Source: a virus | IMG/VR virus record: IMGVR_UViG_3300031963_000535 | Span: 1 to 33,993 of that record | Length of the DNA stretch: 33,993 nucleotides | Reading direction: 5' to 3' (one strand) | Shown: in pieces, positions 10,893-17,018 of the stretch | How the letters are laid out: each line of letters opens with the position of its first letter | How positions within the stretch are numbered: the first letter of the stretch is position 1 | Program-made: the position numbers and the translations under genes | The notes under the pieces: model-generated | What the model saw: only the letters and a program-made list of their open reading frames with translations | Told to the model about the DNA's origin: nothing | The model's database searches: none

Positions 10893-11141
10893 ATGGGAGC
10901 ACTACCTGAATACGAAAATGTAGATAATGCACAGAGTGTAATGCCGGAGTATGGATCTCCACTTACACAAATGTGGCAATATCAAAACAGATCTGCTGAT
11001 AAATTTCTAAAAGATGCCGGAGTAAAATTTGCTGCAAGACAGTATGCAAACAATGCAGCTGCTATAGCTGCTGGTTTAACAAAAGGAGATTTTTATGTAA
11101 CAGTATCTGGTACAGATTTAATTGTTAAAATTGTAAATTAA
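10893..11141 (+). CDS. Small putative virion protein, 82 aa
   Basis: MGALPEYENVDNAQSVMPEY leads to a C-terminal half FAARQYANNAAAIAAGLTKG followed by DFYVTVSGTDLIVKIVN. The A..YAN.AAAI.AGL..GD.Y....G..L..V pattern is a recurring C-terminal module in small phage virion proteins and fibre-associated proteins. It lies 18 nt after the fibre gene and before three similar small genes, so it is likely a fibre accessory or base component. A molecular role is not established. Confidence 0.7.
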   Translation: MGALPEYENVDNAQSVMPEYGSPLTQMWQYQNRSADKFLKDAGVKFAARQYANNAAAIAAGLTKGDFYVTVSGTDLIVKIVN

Positions 11142-11148
11142 AAATATC

Positions 11149-11400
11149 ATGGAAATACTAACGATAGATAATATTTCAGCTCAAGTTTATACAATAAATA
11201 AACTTTTTGTTGAGAACAATGATTCAAAAGCAGTAGAACTAACTAATCTTTTAAGAATGTTATTAAATGCAGGAATTTATGATTCTGTTCAAGCTGCATA
11301 TGAAGATGGTGTTCCTGTAGGAGCTTTTGTAGTTATTGATGACCGAGAAACTCCTGAACTAGAATTTAATGTTCAGATTGTAAGACCAGGAAGTATATAA
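11149..11400 (+). CDS. Hypothetical protein of the fibre cluster, 83 aa
   Basis: MEILTIDNISAQVYTINKLF begins a protein with a helical middle (KAVELTNLLRMLLNAG) and a beta end (VGAFVVIDDRETPELEF). Its Y..VQAAYEDGVPVGAFVVI segment is distantly like the AAI..GL..GD.Y module of the previous gene. Only 7 nt separate the two genes, so they are probably co-translated. It is likely virion-associated by position. No family is recognised. Confidence 0.7.
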   Translation: MEILTIDNISAQVYTINKLFVENNDSKAVELTNLLRMLLNAGIYDSVQAAYEDGVPVGAFVVIDDRETPELEFNVQIVRPGSI

Positions 11401-11420
11401 ATTAATTAATATTTAAAGTC

Positions 11421-11768
11421 ATGTCAAATAGTATAGGAGACTTAAAAAATAGTGGTCTACAAGGAAATAACTGGCCATGGCAGTTTAGAGTTTTAAAAGG
11501 ATTAGATAATATATATACTGGTATAGCTCAATACTTTGGTCCTCAAACAAGAAGTGCTAATATATTAAGTACTGCAGGTTCTGGAAGTATACCACCTTCT
11601 TATGGATTTTCTATAGCAAATGTTGGATCAGCTCCTGGTATAATGGATGGACAACCAATTCCTGCAGGAACAACAGTTAATTTTGATCCAGGAACTTTAA
11701 ATAATACCATCAATGGTGTAAACTATGATGCAACAGGTACAACATTTTTAATCACTTGGTTATCATAA
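11421..11768 (+). CDS. Putative virion/fibre-associated protein, 115 aa
   Basis: The start MSNSIGDLKNSGLQGNNWPW with FRVLKGLDNI and an all-beta C-terminal half (PIPAGTTVNFDPGTLNNTIN, GTTFLITWL) is typical of small structural proteins found beside fibres in phages of Bacteroidota. No catalytic motifs, signal or membrane segment are seen. It lies between the fibre and the lysis cassette, with 20 nt upstream and 3 nt downstream spacing, suggesting a single operon. It could be a fibre tip, fibre chaperone or decoration protein. Confidence 0.7.
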   Translation: MSNSIGDLKNSGLQGNNWPWQFRVLKGLDNIYTGIAQYFGPQTRSANILSTAGSGSIPPSYGFSIANVGSAPGIMDGQPIPAGTTVNFDPGTLNNTINGVNYDATGTTFLITWLS

Positions 11769-11771
11769 ATA

Positions 11772-12320
11772 ATGAGCACTGAAATTTATTTGCGTGGACC
11801 TGCAGCTACTAACTATGGTTTATTTGCACAGTTGGGAAATAGTCCAGTAATTACTGGTACAACAGCTGAGTTAACTTTAATTGATGGTGGAGTAGGTAGC
11901 TTAACAGTTCCAGCAAATGGATTTTCAGTTGGAGATACTTTCAGAGGAGACTTTGGTGGTTTACTGTCAGCAAAAAATGGTGATACAATTAGAATCAGAA
12001 TTAAAACAGGATCTATAATATTAGCTGATAGTGGAGCACAAACCTTACCTGCTACTACAAATGCTGTTTGGTCTTTATCATTGGACTTTACTATTAGAGC
12101 CGTTGGTGCTGCAGGAGTAGCTTCAATTGTTACACTTGCTAATTTTTTAAGTATAAAACAATCTAATGGAACATCAGAAGGATTTGGTTTTAATACAGTA
12201 AACAATACAACCTTTGATACAACAACATCAAATACATTAGATGTTACAGCAGAGTTTAGTAGTACATCACCACTTAATTCTATTTACTCAGATATCTTTA
12301 CATTAAATAAAATATATTGA
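11772..12320 (+). CDS. Putative beta-sandwich virion protein, 182 aa
   Basis: The composition is Thr/Ser/Gly/Asn-rich and entirely beta-like (TTAELTLIDGGVGSLTVPAN, then GDTIRIRIKTGSIILADSG). It ends with NTTFDTTTSNTLDVTAEFSS and IFTLNKIY, a pattern seen in phage surface and tail proteins with jelly-roll-like folds. It follows the previous gene by 3 nt. It is likely an adhesin or fibre-head component. The name is by analogy only. Confidence 0.7.
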   Translation: MSTEIYLRGPAATNYGLFAQLGNSPVITGTTAELTLIDGGVGSLTVPANGFSVGDTFRGDFGGLLSAKNGDTIRIRIKTGSIILADSGAQTLPATTNAVWSLSLDFTIRAVGAAGVASIVTLANFLSIKQSNGTSEGFGFNTVNNTTFDTTTSNTLDVTAEFSSTSPLNSIYSDIFTLNKIY

Positions 12321-12332
12321 TATTGGTAGGAA

Positions 12333-12881
12333 ATGAAAACAACACTTACAAAATTGGTAATTTCAGTAGGATACAGAGATATGGATCATTTTCTAACAAG
12401 TGCATTTCATCCTCAAATGGCTGGAACTTGTACAGGTGTAAGTGCTATTTTTGCAGCTATTGCTTATTATTTTAACACAGTGTTTGGAATAGTACTGCCA
12501 GTAGGTATTGGGATTGTACTTCTTTTTGGACTTGAATTCTATACAGGACTTAAAGCTTCTAAGAAAGAAGGTAAAAAATTTGATTCTGAACTCTTTGGAA
12601 AAGGCTGGTTTAAATTATTTGTTTATATGTTAATGATAGGAATATCTCATGCAATGGCAACTAATATAAAAATAAAACCTATCTTTGGATTCACTTTTAA
12701 TATTTATGAATGGTTGCATTATGCTTTTTATAACTATGTAATTATTAATTTAATCTGGTCAAATCTAGAAAACTTTAAAAGATTAGGATGGACAGAGTAT
12801 TCTCCAATACTCAAACAACTATCAAAATATATAAAAGATGAACCTATAAAACCAATAAATCATGAGAAAGAAAACAATTAA
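12333..12881 (+). CDS. Putative holin
   Basis: 182 aa with at least three hydrophobic segments: ~residues 34-50 (GVSAIFAAIAYYFNTVFG), ~51-72 (IVLPVGIGIVLLFGLEFYTG) and ~92-110 (LFVYMLMIGISHAMA), plus a possible fourth around 125-143. The stretch L..LEFYTGLKASKKEGKKF.S...GKGW.K matches the phage_holin_4-type family, in which a D/E-F-hydrophobic-TG-hydrophobic-x-A motif precedes a basic loop. The C-terminus is hydrophilic and basic. It would permeabilise the inner membrane to release the amidase encoded 530 nt downstream. It overlaps the next small membrane gene by 20 nt. Confidence 0.75.
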   Translation: MKTTLTKLVISVGYRDMDHFLTSAFHPQMAGTCTGVSAIFAAIAYYFNTVFGIVLPVGIGIVLLFGLEFYTGLKASKKEGKKFDSELFGKGWFKLFVYMLMIGISHAMATNIKIKPIFGFTFNIYEWLHYAFYNYVIINLIWSNLENFKRLGWTEYSPILKQLSKYIKDEPIKPINHEKENN

Positions 12882-13095
12882 AGAAAGATGGAATAGTAAG
12901 ACACCAAAGTTTTGGAAAAAAGTACAAAGGTGGGCTATTATTACAGGAGCAGTTGCAGGAGCAATTATAGCTGCACCAGTAGCATTACCAGCAGCAATTA
13001 TAACAACTGCTACATATATCGCAGCAGTAAGTGCAACAGTAGCAACAACTGCCCAGTTAACAGTTGATGATTCTGAAATTATTGTAAATCCATAA
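12862..13095 (+). CDS. Second small membrane protein of the lysis cassette, 77 aa
   Basis: A basic, aromatic N-terminus (MRKKTIKERWNSKTPKFWKK) is followed by a long Ala/Ile/Val-rich hydrophobic stretch from ~23 to ~65 (VAGAIIAAPVALPAAIIT, then YIAAVSATVATTAQL) that could form two transmembrane helices. It sits between holin and amidase with a 20-nt overlap on the holin gene. I have the impression that similar proteins recur beside holins in Bacteroidota phages. It may be a co-holin, antiholin or pinholin. Function is inferred from context only. Confidence 0.7.
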   Translation: MRKKTIKERWNSKTPKFWKKVQRWAIITGAVAGAIIAAPVALPAAIITTATYIAAVSATVATTAQLTVDDSEIIVNP

Positions 13096-13105
13096 ATAAT
13101 ATAAA

Positions 13106-13414
13106 ATGTCAAAGAAAGAAAAAAAAGTAGAAGACTTTGAGGTGGAAATAAAAACCAAAAAAGTAAATGTAAAGGCCAAGAAAGAAGGTCAAAAAGTTGA
13201 TGTAGTAGTTGATACTCAAAAAGTTGATGTTGAAATTCACAAAGATGAAGAAAAGAAAGAATTCAAATTGGATAGTGAGAAACTTGATGTGAATGTAACT
13301 AAAACAGAAGAAGGTACTGTAGTTAATGTTGATGCTAAAAATTCTGCATTAAAAAGAGTAGGAGAATGGCTTGCTAAATTCTATGCTAAAAAATTTAATA
13401 AGAAAAAAAAATGA
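13106..13414 (+). CDS. Lys/Val/Asp-rich repetitive hypothetical protein, 102 aa
   Basis: The middle consists of short imperfect beta-type repeats of ~10-12 residues with a KxVDVxV/I core (KKVNVKAKKEG, QKVDVVVDT, QKVDVEIHKDE, EKLDVNVTKTE, TVVNVDAKN), flanked by a charged start and a basic amphipathic end (ALKRVGEWLAKFYAKKFNKK). Alternating hydrophobic and charged residues suggest an extended beta sheet or solenoid. It is inside the lysis cassette and its end overlaps the amidase start by 4 nt (ATGA). It may be a lysis regulator or envelope-associated protein. No known family. Confidence 0.75.
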   Translation: MSKKEKKVEDFEVEIKTKKVNVKAKKEGQKVDVVVDTQKVDVEIHKDEEKKEFKLDSEKLDVNVTKTEEGTVVNVDAKNSALKRVGEWLAKFYAKKFNKKKK

Positions 13415-14097
13415 GTTCTTTAGACTTAAAGAAAATAAAACAAGTTCCTTTATCAGAATCTCAATATATCAAATCTGATATTAAAAAACTTCAGATTGTT
13501 TTACATCATACTGCAGGTAATTCATCAGGTCCTGGAGTAATTAAAATGTGGAATACTGATAATAGGGGTAGAATTGCAACATGTGTAACTATATCTGGAA
13601 AAGGTATATCTAAAGATACATATGATGGAGAAATTTGTCAGGCATTCTCATCTAAATATTGGGCATATCATTTAGGTATTAAACCAGATGTATTCCGTGC
13701 AAATGGATTGCCATATAAATCTCTTGACCCATTATCAATAGGAATTGAGATATGCAATTGGGGACCATTGACTTTGAAAGATGGAAAGTATTACAACTAT
13801 GTAAATAGAGAAGTACCTATTGATCAAGTATGCAAACTAGATAGACCTTATAAAGGACATCTTTATTATCATGCTTACACGGATGCTCAAATAGAATCTG
13901 TAAAACAATTACTAGTCTATTGGAATAAGATATGGGATATCCCACTCACATATAATGAGAAAGATATGTGGGAAGTATCCAAGAATGCGCTGAGTGCAGT
14001 TCCTGGATTATATACTCACAACTCTTACCGTAAAGATAAGAGTGATATTTCTCCTCAGCCAAAAATGATTGAAATGCTTAAATCTTTATCAAAATGA
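13411..14097 (+). CDS. N-acetylmuramoyl-L-alanine amidase endolysin (Amidase_2 type)
   Basis: 228 aa. The conserved start of the domain is LQIVLHHTAGNSSG, giving zinc ligand candidates H32/H33. Then come the substrate-pocket region YWAYHLGIK, IGIEICNWG with E113, and the C-terminal zinc motif TH-NSYRKDKSDISPQPK with H203, K210 and D212. The enzyme cuts the amide bond between MurNAc and L-Ala in peptidoglycan. No signal peptide or cell-wall-binding module is present, so it needs the holin. It is coupled to the preceding gene by an ATGA overlap and to the following 52-aa gene by another. Confidence 0.93.
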   Translation: MSSLDLKKIKQVPLSESQYIKSDIKKLQIVLHHTAGNSSGPGVIKMWNTDNRGRIATCVTISGKGISKDTYDGEICQAFSSKYWAYHLGIKPDVFRANGLPYKSLDPLSIGIEICNWGPLTLKDGKYYNYVNREVPIDQVCKLDRPYKGHLYYHAYTDAQIESVKQLLVYWNKIWDIPLTYNEKDMWEVSKNALSAVPGLYTHNSYRKDKSDISPQPKMIEMLKSLSK

Positions 14098-14252
14098 AAT
14101 TTAGAAACGGTTGGAAAAGTCATAAACCTAGTTGGAGAACAATTACAATAAGATGTAGAGTATCTCTAGTAGATATCTTTTCTTTAGAGATTGATCCTGC
14201 AAGAAATTTTTATGCACTTACTGTTTTAAATTTTACATTTAAAAATAGATAA
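14094..14252 (+). CDS. Small hypothetical protein at the end of the lysis cassette, 52 aa
   Basis: A short ORF starting inside the amidase stop (ATGA): MKFRNGWKSHKPSWRTITIR, then VSLVDIFSLEIDPARNFYAL and TVLNFTFKNR. It reads as a basic start followed by four or five beta strands. Small proteins with a similar aromatic/beta pattern (...FNLINFTF-like endings) occur in Bacteroidota phages. The translational coupling and clean stop just before the terminator at 14281 support it as real. Function unknown. Confidence 0.65.
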   Translation: MKFRNGWKSHKPSWRTITIRCRVSLVDIFSLEIDPARNFYALTVLNFTFKNR

Positions 14253-14280
14253 TATTACTTAATCTTCTCTAAGTAAGATA

Positions 14281-14312
14281 ATCCAGGTATATACAGTACC
14301 TGGATTTTTTTG
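14281..14312 (+). terminator. Intrinsic terminator closing the fibre/lysis unit
   Basis: Perfect 9-bp stem ATCCAGGTA/TACCTGGAT (14281-14289 with 14297-14305), 7-nt loop, then TTTTTTG. A weaker TTACTTA/TAAGTAA hairpin lies just before it (14255-14276). Confidence 0.92.
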
Positions 14313-14339
14313 TTTAAATATATCTTGTTTAAACTTTTC

Positions 14340-14356
14340 TTGTATATTTGTGTAAA
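14340..14356 (+). promoter_or_regulatory. Promoter-like TATATTTG box before the packaging block
   Basis: TTGTATATTTGTGTAAAC, with TATATTTG at 14343-14350, lies directly after a terminator and ~23 nt before ATG 14373. A TTGTTT at 14324-14330 could act as the minus-33 element. Confidence 0.55.
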
Positions 14357-14372
14357 CTAAAAATATATAAAA

Positions 14373-14660
14373 ATGGAAAATCAATCTCAAGAAAAGGTAT
14401 TTACACCTGAAGAACTAGAAATGAAAAGAAAAGAAATGCTTAATTTCTATAATGAATCTAAGCCGTATTTAACTGCACAATTAGAGCACGAGCAACTACT
14501 CTTTCAAATTGATGAAGTAAGATTTAAAAGAACAACTGTTCAAATGCAATATGCTATGTTAATGAATCAAATGGAAAACCCAGATCAATCAGAAGATGAT
14601 GATTCTGACTTTCCAAATCCAGAGGAAATGCCTTCTCCAAGAAAGCTTAAAAAACAATAG
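14373..14660 (+). CDS. Hypothetical helical protein, 95 aa
   Basis: MENQSQEKVFTPEELEMKRK continues into helices (MLNFYNESKPYLTAQLEHEQ, FKRTTVQMQYAMLMNQM) and ends with an acidic/proline tail and a basic RKLKKQ. Strong coiled-coil character is seen in residues ~12-70. I have the impression that similar proteins precede the IHF/TerL genes in Bacteroidota phages. It might be a packaging accessory, but no motif shows it. First gene of the packaging block, 2 nt before the next. Confidence 0.75.
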   Translation: MENQSQEKVFTPEELEMKRKEMLNFYNESKPYLTAQLEHEQLLFQIDEVRFKRTTVQMQYAMLMNQMENPDQSEDDDSDFPNPEEMPSPRKLKKQ

Positions 14661-14662
14661 AA

Positions 14663-15022
14663 ATGGCTTTAGTAAATCAAGTACAGAAGAAAGTAGTAAT
14701 GTCTAAAAAAGACGTTATTAAATATCAGATACTTACTCATTGTTATATTAATAAAATATCATTGAGTGATTCTGATTTGGAGTGCTTGACTTTGCTTAGT
14801 ACTATAGGACCGATTGAATTATCAAGTTTTTGTTTTGAGGCATCAGATGAACATTTAATTTTTAAGTCAGAACAAACCGTTAGGAACTGTATAAATAAAT
14901 GTGAAAAGAATGCATTAGTTGTAAAGGATCCGAAAAATAAAAAGGTAGTTAGTCTTAATCCTAATTTACAAATACAAACTGAGGGAAACATTTTTTTAGA
15001 TTATAAATTTCTTGGAAGATGA
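14663..15022 (+). CDS. Putative winged-helix-like protein, 119 aa
   Basis: MALVNQVQKKVVMSKKDVIK leads into a helical region (LSDSDLECLTLLSTIGPIEL, then EQTVRNCINKCEKNALVVKD) followed by a two-strand wing-like segment (KKVVSLNPNLQIQTEGNI). The order helix-helix-recognition helix-wing suggests a winged helix-turn-helix DNA-binding fold, which could suit transcription control or small-terminase-type DNA recognition. This is inferred from secondary-structure reading only. It overlaps the IHF-like gene by 4 nt. Confidence 0.7.
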   Translation: MALVNQVQKKVVMSKKDVIKYQILTHCYINKISLSDSDLECLTLLSTIGPIELSSFCFEASDEHLIFKSEQTVRNCINKCEKNALVVKDPKNKKVVSLNPNLQIQTEGNIFLDYKFLGR

Positions 15023-15390
15023 TTCCTAAAAAATCTACACAGTTATTCAAAGAGTTAGCAGAAGAACAAAACGTTCCTTTAGAACTTATACAAGATTTAA
15101 TAGAGGAGTATTATAAGAATGTAAGAAGTAATTTAACAAGTCTTAGTCATCCTAGAATAAATGTTGAAGGATTAGGTCAATTTGTTGCAAGGCCAGGCTT
15201 AATTAAAAAATCAATTCAGAGATATAAAAAAGCATTATCTGATCATGATACATCAACCTTTAAAGCATATTATAATAAAAAAATGCTTGAAGAAAAAGTT
15301 GAGAGTCTTGAGAAGATAGATAAAAAATTAGATGAAACAGAATTGAAAAAAGAACAATTTAAAAAAATAAAAAATGAAAAACACGCTTAA
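15019..15390 (+). CDS. IHF/HU-like DNA-binding protein
   Basis: 123 aa. The N-terminal ~70 residues fit the HU/IHF layout: two helices (LFKELAEEQNVPLELIQDLI, EEYYKNVRSNLTSL), then the strand-turn INVEGLGQFVARPG (G51, G53, F55) that matches the family's I.L.GLG.F. It lacks the full beta-arm, since the extension is replaced by a helical, Lys/Glu-rich tail (~75-123). IHF-like subunits are encoded by many crAss-like phages near the packaging genes. A likely role is bending DNA for packaging, replication or transcription. It overlaps the next gene by 17 nt. Confidence 0.7.
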   Translation: MIPKKSTQLFKELAEEQNVPLELIQDLIEEYYKNVRSNLTSLSHPRINVEGLGQFVARPGLIKKSIQRYKKALSDHDTSTFKAYYNKKMLEEKVESLEKIDKKLDETELKKEQFKKIKNEKHA

Positions 15391-15667
15391 ACTAATTTGG
15401 GACAACAGAAAACAAATTATAGAAGGAATTACTAATAGTGTTGTAAGAGATGAAACAGTAGAAGAAATATCTAGACTTAGATATGACATCTGTGATAGTT
15501 GTTCAAGTAAAGGTAGAAAATGTGCAGTAAAAGGAACGGCACCTTGTTGTAATGAATGTGGATGTTCACTTACATTTAAAACTAGATCATTATCTTCTGA
15601 ATGTCCACTTGGAAAATGGGGTGCTATTGCTACAGAAGAAGAAGAAACTAAACTTGAACAGTTATGA
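15374..15667 (+). CDS. Cysteine-rich zinc-finger-like protein, 97 aa
   Basis: After a helix (LKLIWDNRKQIIEGITNSVV) come eight cysteines at 40, 43, 50, 58, 59, 62, 64 and 77 in the order CDSC, C, CC-NEC-GC, C. This fits a small double zinc-binding module, as in a treble clef or zinc ribbon. The C-terminus is acidic. It sits between the IHF-like gene and the PD-(D/E)XK nuclease, overlapping both, so it is probably made with the packaging proteins. Function unknown; nucleic-acid or protein binding is likely. Confidence 0.75.
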   Translation: MKNTLKLIWDNRKQIIEGITNSVVRDETVEEISRLRYDICDSCSSKGRKCAVKGTAPCCNECGCSLTFKTRSLSSECPLGKWGAIATEEEETKLEQL

Positions 15668-16500
15668 GTATTTTCTTTAATGCAAAAGATCATAGTTATA
15701 AGAGTTTAACTACTGAACCTGAAATAGCATGGTATAGTGTAACTACTGTAGTATCATCTTTAAAGAAACCATTTGATGCAAAAAAGACTGCTCAAAAAGT
15801 TAGTAAGAATACTAAGTCTAAATGGCACGGAATAGAACCTAAGATCATTGAAGAGATCTGGGCAAATGAAGCTAAGAGAGCTGTAGACTTAGGTACTTGG
15901 TATCATAACCAAAGAGAAGCTGACTTATGTTCTTTGGCATCAATAGAAAGAGAAGGTACAGTAGTTCCAATTTTTGCACCTTTACCTTTAAAAGATGGTA
16001 TAAAATATGCGCCATCACAAAAACTAGAACCGGGTGTTTATCCAGAGCATATGGTTTATCTTAAGTCTGCAGGCATCTGTGGACAATCAGATCTCGTAGA
16101 AGTAGTTAATGGTAGAGTAAATATTATTGATTACAAAACAAATAAAGAAATTAAGATGGAGTCATTCAAGGACTGGGAGGGAATCTCAGAGAAGATGCTC
16201 CATCCTATTTCTAATTTGGATGATTGTAATTTTAATCATTACTCATTACAACTTAGTATCTATATGTATATGATATTGAAGCATAATCCTAAGTTATTAC
16301 CAGGAACAATATACATTCACCATATTGTATTTGAAACTGAGGGTAAAGATAAATGGGGGTATCCTATTGCAAAATTAGATCTAAATGGAGAACCTATTGT
16401 AAAAGATGTTAACTTAATACCAGTACCATATTTATATGATGAAGTAATTGCAGTAATAAATCATATGAAAAATAGTCCAAACTTTATTAAAAGAAAATAA
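15664..16500 (+). CDS. PD-(D/E)XK nuclease (RecB/Cas4-like)
   Basis: 278 aa with the ordered motifs of the RecB-like branch: GTWYH at 77-81 (motif-I-like), CGQSD at 139-143 with D143, IIDYKT with D156 and K158, and the helix YSLQLSIYMYM with Q196 and Y200 (the QxxxY signature). These form a single-metal nuclease centre. Four-Cys iron-sulphur ligands of Cas4 are not evident. It lies one gene before TerL and its start overlaps the zinc-finger-like gene by 4 nt. It may act in recombination, replication or resolution of packaging intermediates. Confidence 0.82.
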   Translation: MSIFFNAKDHSYKSLTTEPEIAWYSVTTVVSSLKKPFDAKKTAQKVSKNTKSKWHGIEPKIIEEIWANEAKRAVDLGTWYHNQREADLCSLASIEREGTVVPIFAPLPLKDGIKYAPSQKLEPGVYPEHMVYLKSAGICGQSDLVEVVNGRVNIIDYKTNKEIKMESFKDWEGISEKMLHPISNLDDCNFNHYSLQLSIYMYMILKHNPKLLPGTIYIHHIVFETEGKDKWGYPIAKLDLNGEPIVKDVNLIPVPYLYDEVIAVINHMKNSPNFIKRK

Positions 16501-16502
16501 CC

Positions 16503-17018
16503 ATGTTTGCAAAATTGTTTGATATTCAAAATGGTGTAGTTGTTCCAACAGAACATTGCTACACATTAAAGGCACTTAAAGATGTGATGGATGAATATCC
16601 AGATGATCACTTAAAAATATACTTGTATTTATTCTACATGTGTTGCCCAAATCCGGATATGAATCCTTTCTTTTTTGTTCCAGAACAAGATAAAGAATTT
16701 ATTATTCTAAAAGAGATTGAGGCAGAGTTCTCTACTGAAGATGAAACAATCTTTGCAGCATTAAAGTTTTGTGAAAGAATGTATGAAACACCTACATCTA
16801 GAGCATATAGAGGTATTGCAACTATGTTAGATAGATTAGGTAGGTATATGGAAAATACTCCTATTACACATGGAAGAGATGGTAACTTTAATTCTATAAT
16901 TGCTGCAGCAAAAAACTATGAGGCAATAAGACAATCATTTAAAGGTGCATATAAAGATCTTCAAGAAGAACAATCAAGCAAAGTAAGAGGTGGACAAGGA
17001 CTAGCATATGACATGTAA
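16503..17018 (+). CDS. Hypothetical protein directly upstream of TerL, 171 aa (small-terminase candidate)
   Basis: MFAKLFDIQNGVVVPTEHCY is followed by a predominantly helical protein with FEREM-type segments (DETIFAALKFCERMYE, SRAYRGIATMLDRLGRYMEN) and a conserved-looking ITHGRDGNFNSIIAAAKNYE near residue 120-140, then a coiled-coil-like tail. It overlaps the TerL start (TAATG at 17016). Its position, size and helical content suit a small terminase subunit or TerL partner, but I see no clear HTH. Treat as a position-based hypothesis. Confidence 0.75.
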   Translation: MFAKLFDIQNGVVVPTEHCYTLKALKDVMDEYPDDHLKIYLYLFYMCCPNPDMNPFFFVPEQDKEFIILKEIEAEFSTEDETIFAALKFCERMYETPTSRAYRGIATMLDRLGRYMENTPITHGRDGNFNSIIAAAKNYEAIRQSFKGAYKDLQEEQSSKVRGGQGLAYDM

